64,000 nucleotides of DNA from Acidisoma silvae (GTDB lineage: Bacteria > Pseudomonadota > Alphaproteobacteria > Acetobacterales > Acetobacteraceae): contig NZ_JAESVB010000016.1 in the NCBI RefSeq assembly GCF_020618775.1, positions 1-64,000 on the forward strand. The letters run 5' to 3'. A program made the translations under genes and the position numbers. The notes below the pieces were generated by a model. The model saw only the letters and a list, made by a program, of their open reading frames with translations. It did not search any database and was not told where the DNA came from. Positions 12,173 to 21,293 of the stretch are shown here, piece after piece. Position 1 is the stretch's first letter, and each line of letters starts with the position of its first letter.

Positions 12173-12274
12173 TTGCGTTTCGAGGATGAGACGTGTCAGG
12201 CCGCCCGATCCGGTAAAAGTTTTTCCAGAAATTTTGACCGGGTCGGAAAGATTGCGCTTTTAAGGAATGGGCGG

Positions 12275-13240
12275 TTAATAAAGCAGCGTGATGAAGGGCG
12301 GCATCGCTGCCGTTCTGGCCCCTGTTTCCTGCGAAATAGCCGATAATGCGCCGGAGAGATCGGACGTCGTAAAGACGCCGCTGACACGGAGCGCAGCCAG
12401 GCGGTTATTCGCGATAAGGATGCGACCGCGCCGATAGCGGTTCAGCACCGCGATGACCTGGGATAGTGGCTGATTATCGAAGACAAGGCGCCCGTCACGC
12501 CAGCTTGTCACCTGCTCAAGATTAACTTTTTCAACGGGCTCCAGCCCGTGCGCCGCGTCATAGCGCACAGCCTGGCCGGGAGAGAGCGTAACCTCCGCCC
12601 CTGCGGCCGCCACCCTTACCTTATGTTCGATCACCGTCACCTGACCGCCATCAGGCTCGTGCGCCACCATGAATTGCGTGCCGAGTGCTTGGGCACTGCC
12701 CTGGCCAGCGGCCACGACGAAGGGGCGATGTTCGGAACCGGCGACCGGCGCGGCCGTGAAATAGGCATCCCCCGACAGCAGCCTCACGCTCCGCTGCCGC
12801 GTCGTAAAATCAACCGCGATGGCGCTATCGGTATCGAGCTGGACCTGACTGCCGTCGGTCAATCTCACCGTCCGGATTTCGCCAGGCCCCGTGCGGTCAT
12901 CGGCCGCCAGAATCGTCGTGGGATCACCGAACCAGAACCACGCGGCACCCAATCCGAAGAGTGCCAAAGCCAAGCCGGCAGACGTCAAAGGCAGGCGGCC
13001 TGCACGCGGAAGCCGAGCTTGTGGCAAGCTGTGCCGAGGCTGGCCCGGCGCGGATTTCAACGCCCGCGCTTCTCCCCAAAGCTGTTCTGCTTGCGTGAAG
13101 GCCGCCACATGGTCGGGGCTTTGCGCCAGCCACAGATCGAAGGCCTGATGTTCTGCCGCCGTCAATGGCGCGCCGCCAAGCCGGATGACCCAGGCAGCCG
13201 CGTGGCTCGCGATATCCGTCTGCTGGTCTGGCACTTTCAC
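12275..13240 (-). CDS. fecR: FecR-like anti-sigma factor / signal transducer
   Basis: An inner-membrane regulator that holds the ECF sigma factor and receives the signal from the STN domain of the receptor. The N-terminal segment (TDIASHAAAWVIRLGG...FDLWLAQSPDHVAAFTQAEQLW) is the FecR N domain. One transmembrane helix follows (LTSAGLALALFGLGAAWFWF), then the periplasmic FecR domain (GEIRTVRLTDGSQVQLDTDSAI) and a C-terminal STN-like segment ending TAAMPPFITLLY. The only in-frame ATG (13393) lies 89 bases inside fecI and would add an atypical cysteine-rich leader. A GTG at 13240 or 13234 is a better start, though its ribosome site is weak. Confidence in the family is high and in the start low. 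Confidence 0.85.
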   Translation of the reverse strand: MKVPDQQTDIASHAAAWVIRLGGAPLTAAEHQAFDLWLAQSPDHVAAFTQAEQLWGEARALKSAPGQPRHSLPQARLPRAGRLPLTSAGLALALFGLGAAWFWFGDPTTILAADDRTGPGEIRTVRLTDGSQVQLDTDSAIAVDFTTRQRSVRLLSGDAYFTAAPVAGSEHRPFVVAAGQGSAQALGTQFMVAHEPDGGQVTVIEHKVRVAAAGAEVTLSPGQAVRYDAAHGLEPVEKVNLEQVTSWRDGRLVFDNQPLSQVIAVLNRYRRGRILIANNRLAALRVSGVFTTSDLSGALSAISQETGARTAAMPPFITLLY

Positions 13241-13304
13241 GTGCCGCGCTCTGTGCAAAGGGCAAAACGCACCAGACCCATCCCGCTGGTAAATTTTGCC
13301 ATGA

Positions 13305-13802
13305 TCAAAGTTCCAGGCGATGCATGAGATGCTGCAGCGCGCGGGACAGATGTTTTTGAACGGAACTTTCAGAGATACCCAGGCGCCGCGCAACTTCGGG
13401 GTAGGTCAGGTCTTCAAGACGGTTGAGAGCAAAGACTTCCTGTGTGCGCCTTGGAAGTTCTGCAATTACCCTGCGCAGTTGGTCCACCCGCTGCCGGGCA
13501 GCGAAGGCCTCTTCCGGGTTTGCGGTCTGACCAGGAATTTCCGCCAGCGCTTCATGAGGCACAGACTCCGTCTGCCGCCGCTCGACCTGACGCATATGGT
13601 CGATCGCCAAGTTATGAGCCGTGCGATAAAGGTAGGACCGCTCGTGCAGGATGACTGCACGACCAGCCTGCTCAGCGTAGCGCAGAAAGGTATCCTGGGT
13701 GAGGTCAGCCGCCATTTCACGGTCTCGCAGCCGCACCATCAAATAGCTTAGGATTTCCCGCTGATGGGCGAGGAACAGCCTTCCCAGATCCCTGACTGAC
13801 AA
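13305..13802 (-). CDS. fecI: FecI-like ECF sigma factor
   Basis: A 165-residue ECF sigma factor. Region 2 (ILSYLMVRLRDREMAADLTQDTFLRY, then ERSYLYRTAHNLAIDHMRQ) and region 4 (RVIAELPRRTQEVFALNRLEDLTYPEVARRLGISESSVQKHLSRALQHL) are intact. The apparent start is TTG. It should direct transcription of the downstream receptor gene when FecR is activated. A perfect iron-box palindrome lies about 50 bases upstream, so the regulator gene itself is probably repressed by Fur or an equivalent when iron is plentiful. Confidence 0.9.
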   Translation of the reverse strand: MSVRDLGRLFLAHQREILSYLMVRLRDREMAADLTQDTFLRYAEQAGRAVILHERSYLYRTAHNLAIDHMRQVERRQTESVPHEALAEIPGQTANPEEAFAARQRVDQLRRVIAELPRRTQEVFALNRLEDLTYPEVARRLGISESSVQKHLSRALQHLMHRLEL

Positions 13803-13850
13803 ACCACGACGCCCCTGGCTAGACCTCCATCGGCCGCCGGTTTAGCGTTG

Positions 13851-13867
13851 TTGCGAATTATTCGCAA
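13851..13867. promoter_or_regulatory. Fur-like palindromic box upstream of fecI
   Basis: TTGCGAATTATTCGCAA is a perfect 17-bp inverted repeat with a single central base, 49 bases before the fecI start. It is nearly the same as the box before the receptor gene (12156-12172), so both steps of the signalling cascade carry a site. Confidence 0.6.
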
Positions 13868-13900
13868 TAGGCAGTGGATGTCACGGCTCAACAAACTGGC

Positions 13901-15091
13901 TTAGCCGGCCGACAGATGCCGATCGACCACATGAGGCGCGAGAAGCGCATCAGAGACCAAATGGGCGGCTCCATGCAGCCCGGCGTCATTGCCCAATGGT
14001 CCCGCCACGATTTGCAGTGAGCGCGTCGCGAGCGAGCCGGAGCGCCGATAGACGGTCTCCCGTAGGGCCGCCAGCAGCTGATCCTGCGCCAGCGAGCCAC
14101 CCACCACCACCACGGCGGGATTGGTCAAATTGACCGCAAGTGCCAAAGCCTCACCCTGATGCTGCCCGGCCGCGCGTAGTCGCGCCAGCATCGCCATATC
14201 ACCGTCGGCCGCGCGGCGCGTCAGGTCGCGCACACGCGTGACACCGCATTCCTCGCATAACGCCCAGCCTGAGGAATAGGCTTCCAGGCAGCCCTGATTG
14301 CCGCAGCGGCAAAGACGTGGGCCGGCGGCCGCCGAACTGCCCGACGTGTCACCGGCCGGCGGCATGAACCAGTGCCCGATATTACCGGCGGCCCCCTGCG
14401 CACCGCGCTGCAACTGGCCATCCATGATCAAGCCGACACCAATGCCGGTGCCGAGCTTCAAATAGAGCAGATCCTTTACCTGCGGAAAGCTCTGCTGCTG
14501 CTCGCCAAGCGCCATGAGATTGGCATCGTTATCAACGAGTACGGGCGCGTCGAATTGGCCGGCAAAGAAATCCGGCACCCGATAGCCGTCCCAGCCCGTC
14601 ATGATGGGAGGTCGCACGAGTTGGCCTTCAGGAAAGGCAACCGGACCCGGCAGACCAATGCCGATACCCTTCACACCCGCCGGCTTATGCCCGATCTGGT
14701 TCAGCAGGTCGCGGAATATCGTCTGCATGCGTCCCAGAACAGCCGCGGGTCCGCGGGCAATGTCCATCGTGACTGACCGCTGCTCGATTACGTTGCCACA
14801 GAAATCGGCGATCGCGGCAGTGAATCCGCTTGCACCGGCCGCCACCAGCAACAGTAGTCCGAATTGTGGATTGATCACCAATCCTCCGGCGGGGCGGCCA
14901 CCCGTCGAGCTCTCAACCGGACCGGCAATCAGATAGCCGGCCGCCAGCAGCTGATCGAGGCGCTGGCCGATCGTCGAGCGCGAGAGACCCGTAATCTCCA
15001 TCAAACCCGCGCGCGTCACCGCTTGGCCGCTTCTTACAAGGGTCAGGATGGCACCGGGACCGGTTGGCGAAGTGCTGAGGGGAGCGAGCAT
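13901..15091 (-). CDS. ROK-family transcriptional regulator (NagC/XylR type)
   Basis: A 396-residue regulator. The N-terminal winged helix (residues ~10-60; TRAGLMEITGLSRSTIGQRLDQLLAAGYL) precedes a ROK sugar-kinase-like domain with VLVDNDANLMALGE, KLGTGIGVGLIMDG and the zinc motif CRCGNQGCLEAY. It is divergent from the ketose epimerase-kinase-symporter operon (143-base gap) and should repress or activate that operon in response to the sugar (inference from context). The intergenic gap has a TTGACA element at 15168 and an AGTCGACT palindrome just downstream of it. Confidence 0.88.
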   Translation of the reverse strand: MLAPLSTSPTGPGAILTLVRSGQAVTRAGLMEITGLSRSTIGQRLDQLLAAGYLIAGPVESSTGGRPAGGLVINPQFGLLLLVAAGASGFTAAIADFCGNVIEQRSVTMDIARGPAAVLGRMQTIFRDLLNQIGHKPAGVKGIGIGLPGPVAFPEGQLVRPPIMTGWDGYRVPDFFAGQFDAPVLVDNDANLMALGEQQQSFPQVKDLLYLKLGTGIGVGLIMDGQLQRGAQGAAGNIGHWFMPPAGDTSGSSAAAGPRLCRCGNQGCLEAYSSGWALCEECGVTRVRDLTRRAADGDMAMLARLRAAGQHQGEALALAVNLTNPAVVVVGGSLAQDQLLAALRETVYRRSGSLATRSLQIVAGPLGNDAGLHGAAHLVSDALLAPHVVDRHLSAG

Positions 15092-15234
15092 TTACTGGCC
15101 GTTCGTATGCATTGAAAACAGATTACCTATGCGAGGCGCGGAAGGCAAAACACTTTTGCGTAATTTTTTGACATAACTAGTCGACTGACAAGCAAAAGGG
15201 GTGATAGTCTTTCGGAAATCAGTCGGAGGAAGCG

Positions 15235-16104
15235 ATGAACAAGTTTGGCGTACACGCATTGGTTTGGGCCGGTGATCTAAGCGGCCCTTCCGTGCAGCGC
15301 ATCGTGACGCAAAGCAAGAAGGCAGGATACGATTTGGTGGAGTTCTCGCTCCACGACCTATCGGAACTCGATATCGGCGCGACCCGCGCCCTTCTGGAAG
15401 AAAACGGCATTGAACCCGCCTGCTCGCGCGGTCTCGCTTTCGACGCTGATGTGTCTTCGGATAATCTTGAAGTGGTTGCCCGTGGCGTCGCGCTGCTAGA
15501 AGAGAGCCTGGAGGTCGCGCAAGGCCTGGGCGCGAAATTTCTCTGCGGCGGCCTTTACAGTGCTTTCGGCAAATACCACCAGCCGGTCAGCGCACTTGGC
15601 CGACGGCATGTTGTGGAGTCGCTGAAGCGCGTGGCCGATAGTGCCGCCAAACGTGACATCACGCTGGGTCTTGAGATCGTCAATCGCTACGAAAGCAATG
15701 TCGTCAACACGACCGAGCAGGCGCTGGACGTTCTGGAAAAGGTCGGCGCGCCGCATCTGAAGATCCATCTCGATATCTATCATATGAATATCGAGGAAGC
15801 TGATTTCTTCACGCCCGTTCTGGCCTGCGGCGACAAGCTCGGCTATGTCCATATCGGCGAAAATCATCGCGGCTATCTCGGCTCCGGCCATCTTGATTTT
15901 TCAAGCTTCTTCCACGCTCTGGCCCATATCGGCTACACGGGGCCGATCGCCTTCGAAAGCTTCTCGGATGCCGTCGTCTCGCGCGGACTTTCTGTTGATC
16001 TCTCGATCTGGCGCAACCTGTGGAATGATGGCTTCGATCTTGCAAACCACGCGCGCCAGTTTATGCAGAATCATGCCGATGCCGCCGTGCTCGGCCGCGC
16101 ATGA
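15235..16104 (+). CDS. Ketose 3-epimerase-like sugar phosphate isomerase/epimerase
   Basis: A 289-residue TIM-barrel enzyme of the D-psicose/D-tagatose 3-epimerase family. The four metal ligands can be placed: Glu in LGLEIVNRYE, Asp in HLDIYHMN, His in VHIGENHRG and Glu in IAFESFSD. Loops such as CGGLYSAFGKY are typical of the family. A strong GGAGGAAG ribosome site precedes the ATG. It interconverts ketohexoses such as D-fructose/D-psicose or D-tagatose/D-sorbose; the exact pair is unknown. Its stop overlaps the start of the next gene (ATGA), so it is translationally coupled to a sugar kinase, and a symporter follows. The set looks like a rare-ketose utilisation operon. Confidence 0.87.
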   Translation: MNKFGVHALVWAGDLSGPSVQRIVTQSKKAGYDLVEFSLHDLSELDIGATRALLEENGIEPACSRGLAFDADVSSDNLEVVARGVALLEESLEVAQGLGAKFLCGGLYSAFGKYHQPVSALGRRHVVESLKRVADSAAKRDITLGLEIVNRYESNVVNTTEQALDVLEKVGAPHLKIHLDIYHMNIEEADFFTPVLACGDKLGYVHIGENHRGYLGSGHLDFSSFFHALAHIGYTGPIAFESFSDAVVSRGLSVDLSIWRNLWNDGFDLANHARQFMQNHADAAVLGRA

Positions 16105-16739
16105 TCGCCGGCGCAAGTACGACGCTGCCGCCAGACCTGCGGCAGCGGGCGGAGCGTCTGCTCAATAAGGGTGGACGCCGCTTGCTGGGTTTAGCGGGCA
16201 CGCCCGGCGCGGGTAAGTCAACCCTCGCCGCCCTGCTGGCTGACGCTCTGGGTGACCGGGCCATGGTGGTGCCTATGGACGGTTTCCATCTCGCCAATGC
16301 CGAACTCAAGCGTCTTGGCCGCGCCGAGCGCAAGGGCGCGCCGGATACCTTCGATGCCTTCGGCTATCGGGCATTGCTGGCCCGCCTGCGCCATCCGGCG
16401 CGCGGCGAGACCGTCTATGCGCCGGCCTTCCATCGCGAGATCGAAGAGCCCATCGCGGGCGAAATCCCGGTCGGGCCGGATGTTCAGCTGATCATCAGCG
16501 AAGGCAATTACCTTCTGCTCGACACGGATCCCTGGACGCCGGTTGCAGCACTCTTCGACGAATGCTGGTTCGTCGACGTGCCCCTGGAAGAGCAGAAGCG
16601 CCGGCTGGTCGAACGCCATATGCGCTACGGCCGCAGCCGCGAAGCCGCCGAAGCCTGGGTTGAAAACACAGATGCGCCGAATGCGCGCCTGATCCAAACC
16701 TCTCGCGCGAGGGCTGATCTGATTTTGCCCTGGGTGTAA
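16101..16739 (+). CDS. P-loop nucleoside/sugar kinase (FrcK/uridine-kinase-like)
   Basis: A 212-residue kinase with Walker A GTPGAGKST (~33-41), a catalytic VVPMDGFHLAN strand and a GAPDTFDAFGYRALL segment characteristic of the pantothenate/uridine kinase-like family. These are often annotated as nucleoside/nucleotide kinase family proteins; FrcK, linked to fructose uptake in rhizobia, is a relative. The start ATG overlaps the epimerase stop by four bases. It probably phosphorylates the ketose delivered by the symporter and epimerase; the substrate is not proven by sequence. Confidence 0.82.
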   Translation: MIAGASTTLPPDLRQRAERLLNKGGRRLLGLAGTPGAGKSTLAALLADALGDRAMVVPMDGFHLANAELKRLGRAERKGAPDTFDAFGYRALLARLRHPARGETVYAPAFHREIEEPIAGEIPVGPDVQLIISEGNYLLLDTDPWTPVAALFDECWFVDVPLEEQKRRLVERHMRYGRSREAAEAWVENTDAPNARLIQTSRARADLILPWV

Positions 16740-16807
16740 GACAAACATAGCAACACGCTGGCCCCGTGCCTTCGTGGCACGGTCGGTCCGTTAGGGACGT
16801 CCAACAT

Positions 16808-18508
16808 ATGTCGACCGATTCAGCCCAGGGGCTATTGCATCTCGATACGCTCGACTACGCTTTTCCTGTCGTCTATTTCATTACTATTGTCGTGCTTGGT
16901 TTCCTGGTCAAACGCGCAACGCGCACGGCGGGAGACTTCTTTCTCGCCGGCCGTTCCATGCCCGCCTGGGTCACAGGCCTCGCCTTTATCTCCGCCAATA
17001 TGGGCGCTCTGGAAATTCTGGGCAACGCCGCCAATGGCGCGCAATATGGACTCTCGGCCATCCATTTCTTCTGGCTCGGCGCCATTCCCGCGATGATCTT
17101 CCTTGGCGTTGCGATGATGCCTTTTTACTATTCTTCACGCGTGCATAGCGTTCCGGAATATCTGCGCCGGCGCTTCAATAATGCGACGCATATGCTGAAT
17201 GCGCTGATCTTCGCGCTCTCTCAGGTGCTGATCGCCGGCATCAATCTCTATGCGCTTGCCTTGATCATCCATCTTCTGCTTGGCTGGCCGCTGGCCTTCT
17301 CCATCGCGCTCGGTGCCGCCGTCGTTCTGGTCTATATCGTCGTCGGCGGCCTGTCGGCGGCCATCTATGGTGAAGTACTACAGTTCTTCGTCATTCTGGC
17401 GGGGCTTGCGCCTATCGTCATCATCGGCCTGCATCATGTCGGCGGCTGGAACGCTCTGGCGCATCACATGCCCGACACGACCCATCTCGACACCTGGGAG
17501 GGCACACAGGTCGGCCATTGGACCAATCCGCTGGGTGACTGGATTGGCCTTGCCATGGGCGAAGGCTTCCTGCTCGCCTTCGGCTACTGGACAACCAATT
17601 TCGCCGAGGTGCAGCGGGCTCTTTCCGCCAATAGCCTAAATGCCGCGCGGCGCACGCCCATCATCGGCGCCCTGCCGAAACTGTTTCTGCCGCTCTTTAC
17701 CGTTGTGCCCGGCATGATTGCGCTCGCCATCATTCCGCATCTGGGGCAGGCCAATGGCCCGTCCTTCAATCAGGCGATCCCGAGCCTGATGGCGACGCTG
17801 CTGCCGAATGGCGTTCTGGGTCTTGCGGTGACTGCCCTGCTGGCCGGATTCATGGCCGGCATGGCGGCCAATGTCAGCGGCTTCAACACGGTTTTCACCT
17901 ATGACATCTGGCGCCCCTATGTGGTGCGCAACCGCAGCGACCACTACTACCTCAATATCGGCCGCTGGGCGACGGTCATCGGCATCGTCGTCAGCGTCGG
18001 CACCGCCTTTATCGCGGCCTCCTACAACAACATCCAGAATTATATGCAGATGTTGTTTTCCTTCTTCAACACCCCGTTGTTCACGGTGTTCCTGATCGGC
18101 GTATTGTGGCGGCGCACGACACCTTGGGCGGCATTCTGGGGCATGCTGGCGGGCAGCGCTTCCGCCGCCGTGGCGCATTTCGTAGCCCCGAGCATGGCTT
18201 GGTTCTATCAGGGCGGCATCATGCAGAACGCGCGCTTCAGCGCGCAGATGGCCAATTTCTACGGCGCCATCGCGGCCTTCATCGGGACTGCCGTTATCAC
18301 CGTCGTCATCAGCACCTTCACCACGCCACGACCGGCCAGTGAGTTGAAAGGGCTTATCTGGGGCTTGCCCGATCCCAACTCACCCGACGCTGCCGAAGCG
18401 CTGCAAGGCACGCCGTGGTTTCGCTCGCCTGTGTTGCTCGGCATTCTTATGCTGATTGTGGTTGTCGCCGCCTCAATCGCCATCGTTATCTGGAGGGCCT
18501 CGCTGTGA
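16808..18508 (+). CDS. Sodium:solute symporter (SSS family, SGLT-like)
   Basis: An integral membrane Na+/sugar symporter of ~566 residues. The SSS signature region is present early (RTAGDFFLAGRSMPAWVTGLAFISANMGALEI), followed by about 13-14 hydrophobic helices, including GFMAGMAANVSGFNTVFTYDIWRPYV. The ATG at 16808, with AGGGACG upstream, is preferred over the in-frame ATG at 16766, which would add a poorly conserved polar leader. Third gene of the epimerase-kinase operon, it presumably brings in the ketose. Its stop overlaps the GTG start of a small membrane protein. Confidence 0.9.
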   Translation: MSTDSAQGLLHLDTLDYAFPVVYFITIVVLGFLVKRATRTAGDFFLAGRSMPAWVTGLAFISANMGALEILGNAANGAQYGLSAIHFFWLGAIPAMIFLGVAMMPFYYSSRVHSVPEYLRRRFNNATHMLNALIFALSQVLIAGINLYALALIIHLLLGWPLAFSIALGAAVVLVYIVVGGLSAAIYGEVLQFFVILAGLAPIVIIGLHHVGGWNALAHHMPDTTHLDTWEGTQVGHWTNPLGDWIGLAMGEGFLLAFGYWTTNFAEVQRALSANSLNAARRTPIIGALPKLFLPLFTVVPGMIALAIIPHLGQANGPSFNQAIPSLMATLLPNGVLGLAVTALLAGFMAGMAANVSGFNTVFTYDIWRPYVVRNRSDHYYLNIGRWATVIGIVVSVGTAFIAASYNNIQNYMQMLFSFFNTPLFTVFLIGVLWRRTTPWAAFWGMLAGSASAAVAHFVAPSMAWFYQGGIMQNARFSAQMANFYGAIAAFIGTAVITVVISTFTTPRPASELKGLIWGLPDPNSPDAAEALQGTPWFRSPVLLGILMLIVVVAASIAIVIWRASL

Positions 18509-18768
18509 ACCGTCCTGATTTAACCAATCCCACGACCGCCACCGAAGAAGGTGCGAGCGGCAAGCTGTTCGACTTGCGCGTGCTGATCGGCATCGTGCTG
18601 GGTATTTACGGCCTCATGCTGTTCGTGACAGGTCTGACCGACACCAAAGCCAGCCTCGCGAAAGCGGATGGCATTCCCATCAACCTTTGGTTCGGCGTTT
18701 TTCTGGTTGTGATCGCTGGCCTGTTCTTCGTCTGGCGACGCCTCGCCCCGATCCATCACAAAACCTGA
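18505..18768 (+). CDS. Small two-helix membrane protein coupled to the symporter
   Basis: An 87-residue protein starting at a GTG whose last bases overlap the symporter stop (GTGA), with TGGAGGG as ribosome site. Two hydrophobic segments (LIGIVLGIYGLMLFVTGL and LWFGVFLVVIAGLFFVW) are joined by a short polar loop. Genes of this kind are common immediately after SSS symporters and may be an accessory subunit. I do not recognise a named family. Tight coupling makes it a real gene despite its size. Confidence 0.75.
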   Translation: MNRPDLTNPTTATEEGASGKLFDLRVLIGIVLGIYGLMLFVTGLTDTKASLAKADGIPINLWFGVFLVVIAGLFFVWRRLAPIHHKT

Positions 18769-18778
18769 CGCAGCAGGT

Positions 18779-18816
18779 AGCATCATCCACGCGCATCGCG
18801 GCGCATGGATGATGCT
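18779..18816. terminator. Bidirectional hairpin between convergent genes
   Basis: AGCATCATCCA (18779-18789) pairs perfectly with TGGATGATGCT (18806-18816) and a second GCGC/GCGC stem lies inside. It sits between the symporter operon and the convergent mutarotase-like gene. Confidence 0.65.
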
Positions 18817-18823
18817 GCCGGTT

Positions 18824-19918
18824 TCAGGCCAGGAAACTACCGTCGAAATTCACCTCGGCTTCACCGTCCGCCGTGCGGATGATCAGCCCCTTCCCACCTG
18901 CCTTGATCTCACGCACAGTCTCTGCGCCTACAATCCAATCGACGGCACCGATAACTGATCGAATGGACAGATCACCGCCAAGCACAGCGGCTGTCGGGAA
19001 ACCTCGTTCGCTCAGCCCATTCGGCGCCGCAGAGGCTTTGTGCCCAGCATTCATGAAAGCGCAGACTTCCTCCACGCCCAGAACGCCAACGTGCCGGCCG
19101 TTCCAGGGCGGATAAAAGCGGCCACCGTTGGAATACCAAAGAATGGTAAAAGGCAAGGTTTTTGGCGACTTCAGCACCAAAGCCAGGTCACGCCGCTGCG
19201 GCCGTGCCGCGACACTCCAGCCCAGGCTATTGGCCGGGTCTTCCACCAGCATGACGAGATCGTCATGCCTATCCGCGAGCGGGTAGCGAGCAAGATCGGC
19301 AGTTCTGCCATCGGCCATCGGAAATGCATGAATATCCGAGGACGATGATGGGTATCGCAGCAAAGACGTTCCCCGCGCCGGATCGGGCTCCAGAGCCGTC
19401 TCCGGCGTCATTGCCTCAAGCTTCGGCGAGAAGGACAGAAAAGCCTCTCCAGGCAGCGAAACCATGGCATGATAGCCGACCGGCAGCTTGCCGCTGCCAC
19501 CTTTGAAAATATGGTTCTGGTACAGGAAGGGGTGGTGGTCACGCAGCGTCAATTCCTTGACAAGTCTGGTACCCATGACATCGCGGTCGAGTTGGAAGCG
19601 CCCTGTCACACCCCTCTCAAAATGGCAAACCTCGACGAGGTGCCAAGAGCTATTCGCGGGCCAGCCGTGATAGGGCGCCGGCTCAACATCCGACAACGTG
19701 AAAGGAGCGCCGAAAAAATCGATCGACATGCGCCGCAGATGCGGGTCAGTTCCTTCGAACAGCGCGTCATCCTGACTATCGGCCCATGGCACGCGATGAA
19801 AAGGCGAAAGCACCCTGTCACCCTGCCTGATTGACAGAGAGGCTATCTGGCCAAGATCCAGATCGAGGTCTACTTGGATGCCTTCCGCTTCGAGACGAAA
19901 GCTGTCCTGTCTGGTCAA
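18824..19918 (-). CDS. Aldose 1-epimerase (mutarotase)-like protein
   Basis: A 364-residue protein with the look of the galactose mutarotase-like beta-sandwich superfamily: an early DRVLSPFHRVPWADS segment, GWPANSSWHLVE, LTLRDHHPFLYQNHIF, and PFTILWYSNGG with GVEEVCAF toward the end. Start is TTG behind a GAGGATT ribosome site; no earlier ATG is available. It converges on the ketose operon across a shared terminator. Sugar anomer interconversion for that pathway is plausible, but catalytic His and Glu residues cannot be assigned with certainty. Confidence 0.68.
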   Translation of the reverse strand: MTRQDSFRLEAEGIQVDLDLDLGQIASLSIRQGDRVLSPFHRVPWADSQDDALFEGTDPHLRRMSIDFFGAPFTLSDVEPAPYHGWPANSSWHLVEVCHFERGVTGRFQLDRDVMGTRLVKELTLRDHHPFLYQNHIFKGGSGKLPVGYHAMVSLPGEAFLSFSPKLEAMTPETALEPDPARGTSLLRYPSSSSDIHAFPMADGRTADLARYPLADRHDDLVMLVEDPANSLGWSVAARPQRRDLALVLKSPKTLPFTILWYSNGGRFYPPWNGRHVGVLGVEEVCAFMNAGHKASAAPNGLSERGFPTAAVLGGDLSIRSVIGAVDWIVGAETVREIKAGGKGLIIRTADGEAEVNFDGSFLA

Positions 19919-20060
19919 GTCGCAATCCTCGTTTTCGTTATCAATCGCGTGCGAGGATAGACCTTCAGACCGGACTGTCGATAGCCACTCAGAGACTGTC
20001 GGTCATAAGGAGGCTGTCATGGCGTTTGTTTGTATAGAGCAGCCGCTGAAGCCAAATCAC

Positions 20061-21293
20061 TCAGGTTACTGCCAGACGTCCCTTGCGAAAACAGCGCAGC
20101 GCACATATCGCAAGCAGCAATACCCCCGGCAGAAGTCCAAGCGGAACCCCAAAATGCTCTGCAATACCTGACGCCAAGACACTAATGGCGTAAATTGCCA
20201 CGAAAGCGAGCTTTTCGCCGCGAAGCAAACCTTCCTGGCGCAGGCCCGCAACCAGCCATGCCATTGCAACCATAGCCATCAACAGATCATACACAAGGGC
20301 GAGCGGAACGACCAAAAGCGTTCCCGCGATCAGCGACGCGCCGCGGATTGCCGGCCTTGTATCGGATCGCCAGATCCACCCGACCAATATCGCCACTGCG
20401 ACAGACACGATGATCTGGACGTCATAAGCCAAGGCGGGCGGAAGTGACATCAATCTTGCCGCACCGAACGGTGTGATGAAAAATTTGAAGGGGATGCGGC
20501 CGCTCTGATACATCAAAGGTGAAGCGGCGAAACCATGCCAGAAGGCCAGCCAGGTCGCGGACCCAAACATCGCCCAGGACAACCCCACTGTCGCCAGGAC
20601 TGAAATCACCGCCCCAAAGATTGCACGCCAATAGCCGCCAACAATCAGCACAAGCGGGATGAGGATACCAAAATGCGGCTTATAGCAAATAAGACCGAAC
20701 ATCAGGCCCGCAACAATGGGACGACGTTCAAGAAAAACCGAGCCCAGAGCTAGTAACGCCGCCGTCAGAAATGAATTCTGGCCCCAGCCCAATACGAAGA
20801 ATGTCACAGGGAACGACAGTACCGGTATCATCCATCGCCATCCCTTTGCCCCCAAAATCGCACGCAAAGCGGCAAGGTAAAGTGTCAGGGTAACGGTATC
20901 GAAAACCACGAACGACAAAAGATAGGGGAGCCGAGCAAGCAGCGAACACACAAGGAGAAAGACGGGTGGATAAAAGAAAAACACATATTGAATACCCGGC
21001 TGGGTCGCGGCTACCTCTGCCGCATAATGCGCAGCGTGGTTATAGGCCATTGGCGCTTGACCAATATTGGCCAGATGGCCTGCCGCGTAAAAGCTAACGT
21101 AATCCGTGGTCCCTGGCTTAACTTTCGTAATCAAGCCATGAGTGCCGAGAACCAAGAAAATAAATACGCAAATTTCCTGGACGAGAAGGATGGTACACCA
21201 CCGCATCATCGATGCCTGGTTTAGACCAAAAAGACGCGGCCGAGGCTTTATAGCCGCTGGAACACCGCCTTCCCTTGGCAAATTCAGACTCAC
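20061..21293 (-). CDS. Polytopic membrane glycosyltransferase, GT87/DUF2029 type
   Basis: A 410-residue protein with ~10 hydrophobic helices. Features of the GT87 (alpha-mannosyltransferase-like, DUF2029) group are visible: TDYVSFYAAGHLANIGQAPMAYN in the first periplasmic loop, YVFFFYPPVFLL, GWGQNSFLTAALLALG and RRPIVAGLMFGLICYKPHFGIL. Members transfer sugars from polyprenyl-phosphate donors on the outer face of the membrane. The start is GTG after GGAGGCAGGC. It stands alone in a lower-GC patch next to an EAL-domain remnant. Substrate unknown. Confidence 0.78.
   Translation of the reverse strand: MSLNLPREGGVPAAIKPRPRLFGLNQASMMRWCTILLVQEICVFIFLVLGTHGLITKVKPGTTDYVSFYAAGHLANIGQAPMAYNHAAHYAAEVAATQPGIQYVFFFYPPVFLLVCSLLARLPYLLSFVVFDTVTLTLYLAALRAILGAKGWRWMIPVLSFPVTFFVLGWGQNSFLTAALLALGSVFLERRPIVAGLMFGLICYKPHFGILIPLVLIVGGYWRAIFGAVISVLATVGLSWAMFGSATWLAFWHGFAASPLMYQSGRIPFKFFITPFGAARLMSLPPALAYDVQIIVSVAVAILVGWIWRSDTRPAIRGASLIAGTLLVVPLALVYDLLMAMVAMAWLVAGLRQEGLLRGEKLAFVAIYAISVLASGIAEHFGVPLGLLPGVLLLAICALRCFRKGRLAVT

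Noticed and set aside
13241-13393. Upstream extension of the FecR gene to ATG 13393
   Set aside because: It would overlap fecI by 89 bases and add a Cys-rich leader unlike the family; an internal GTG fits the FecR N-terminus better.
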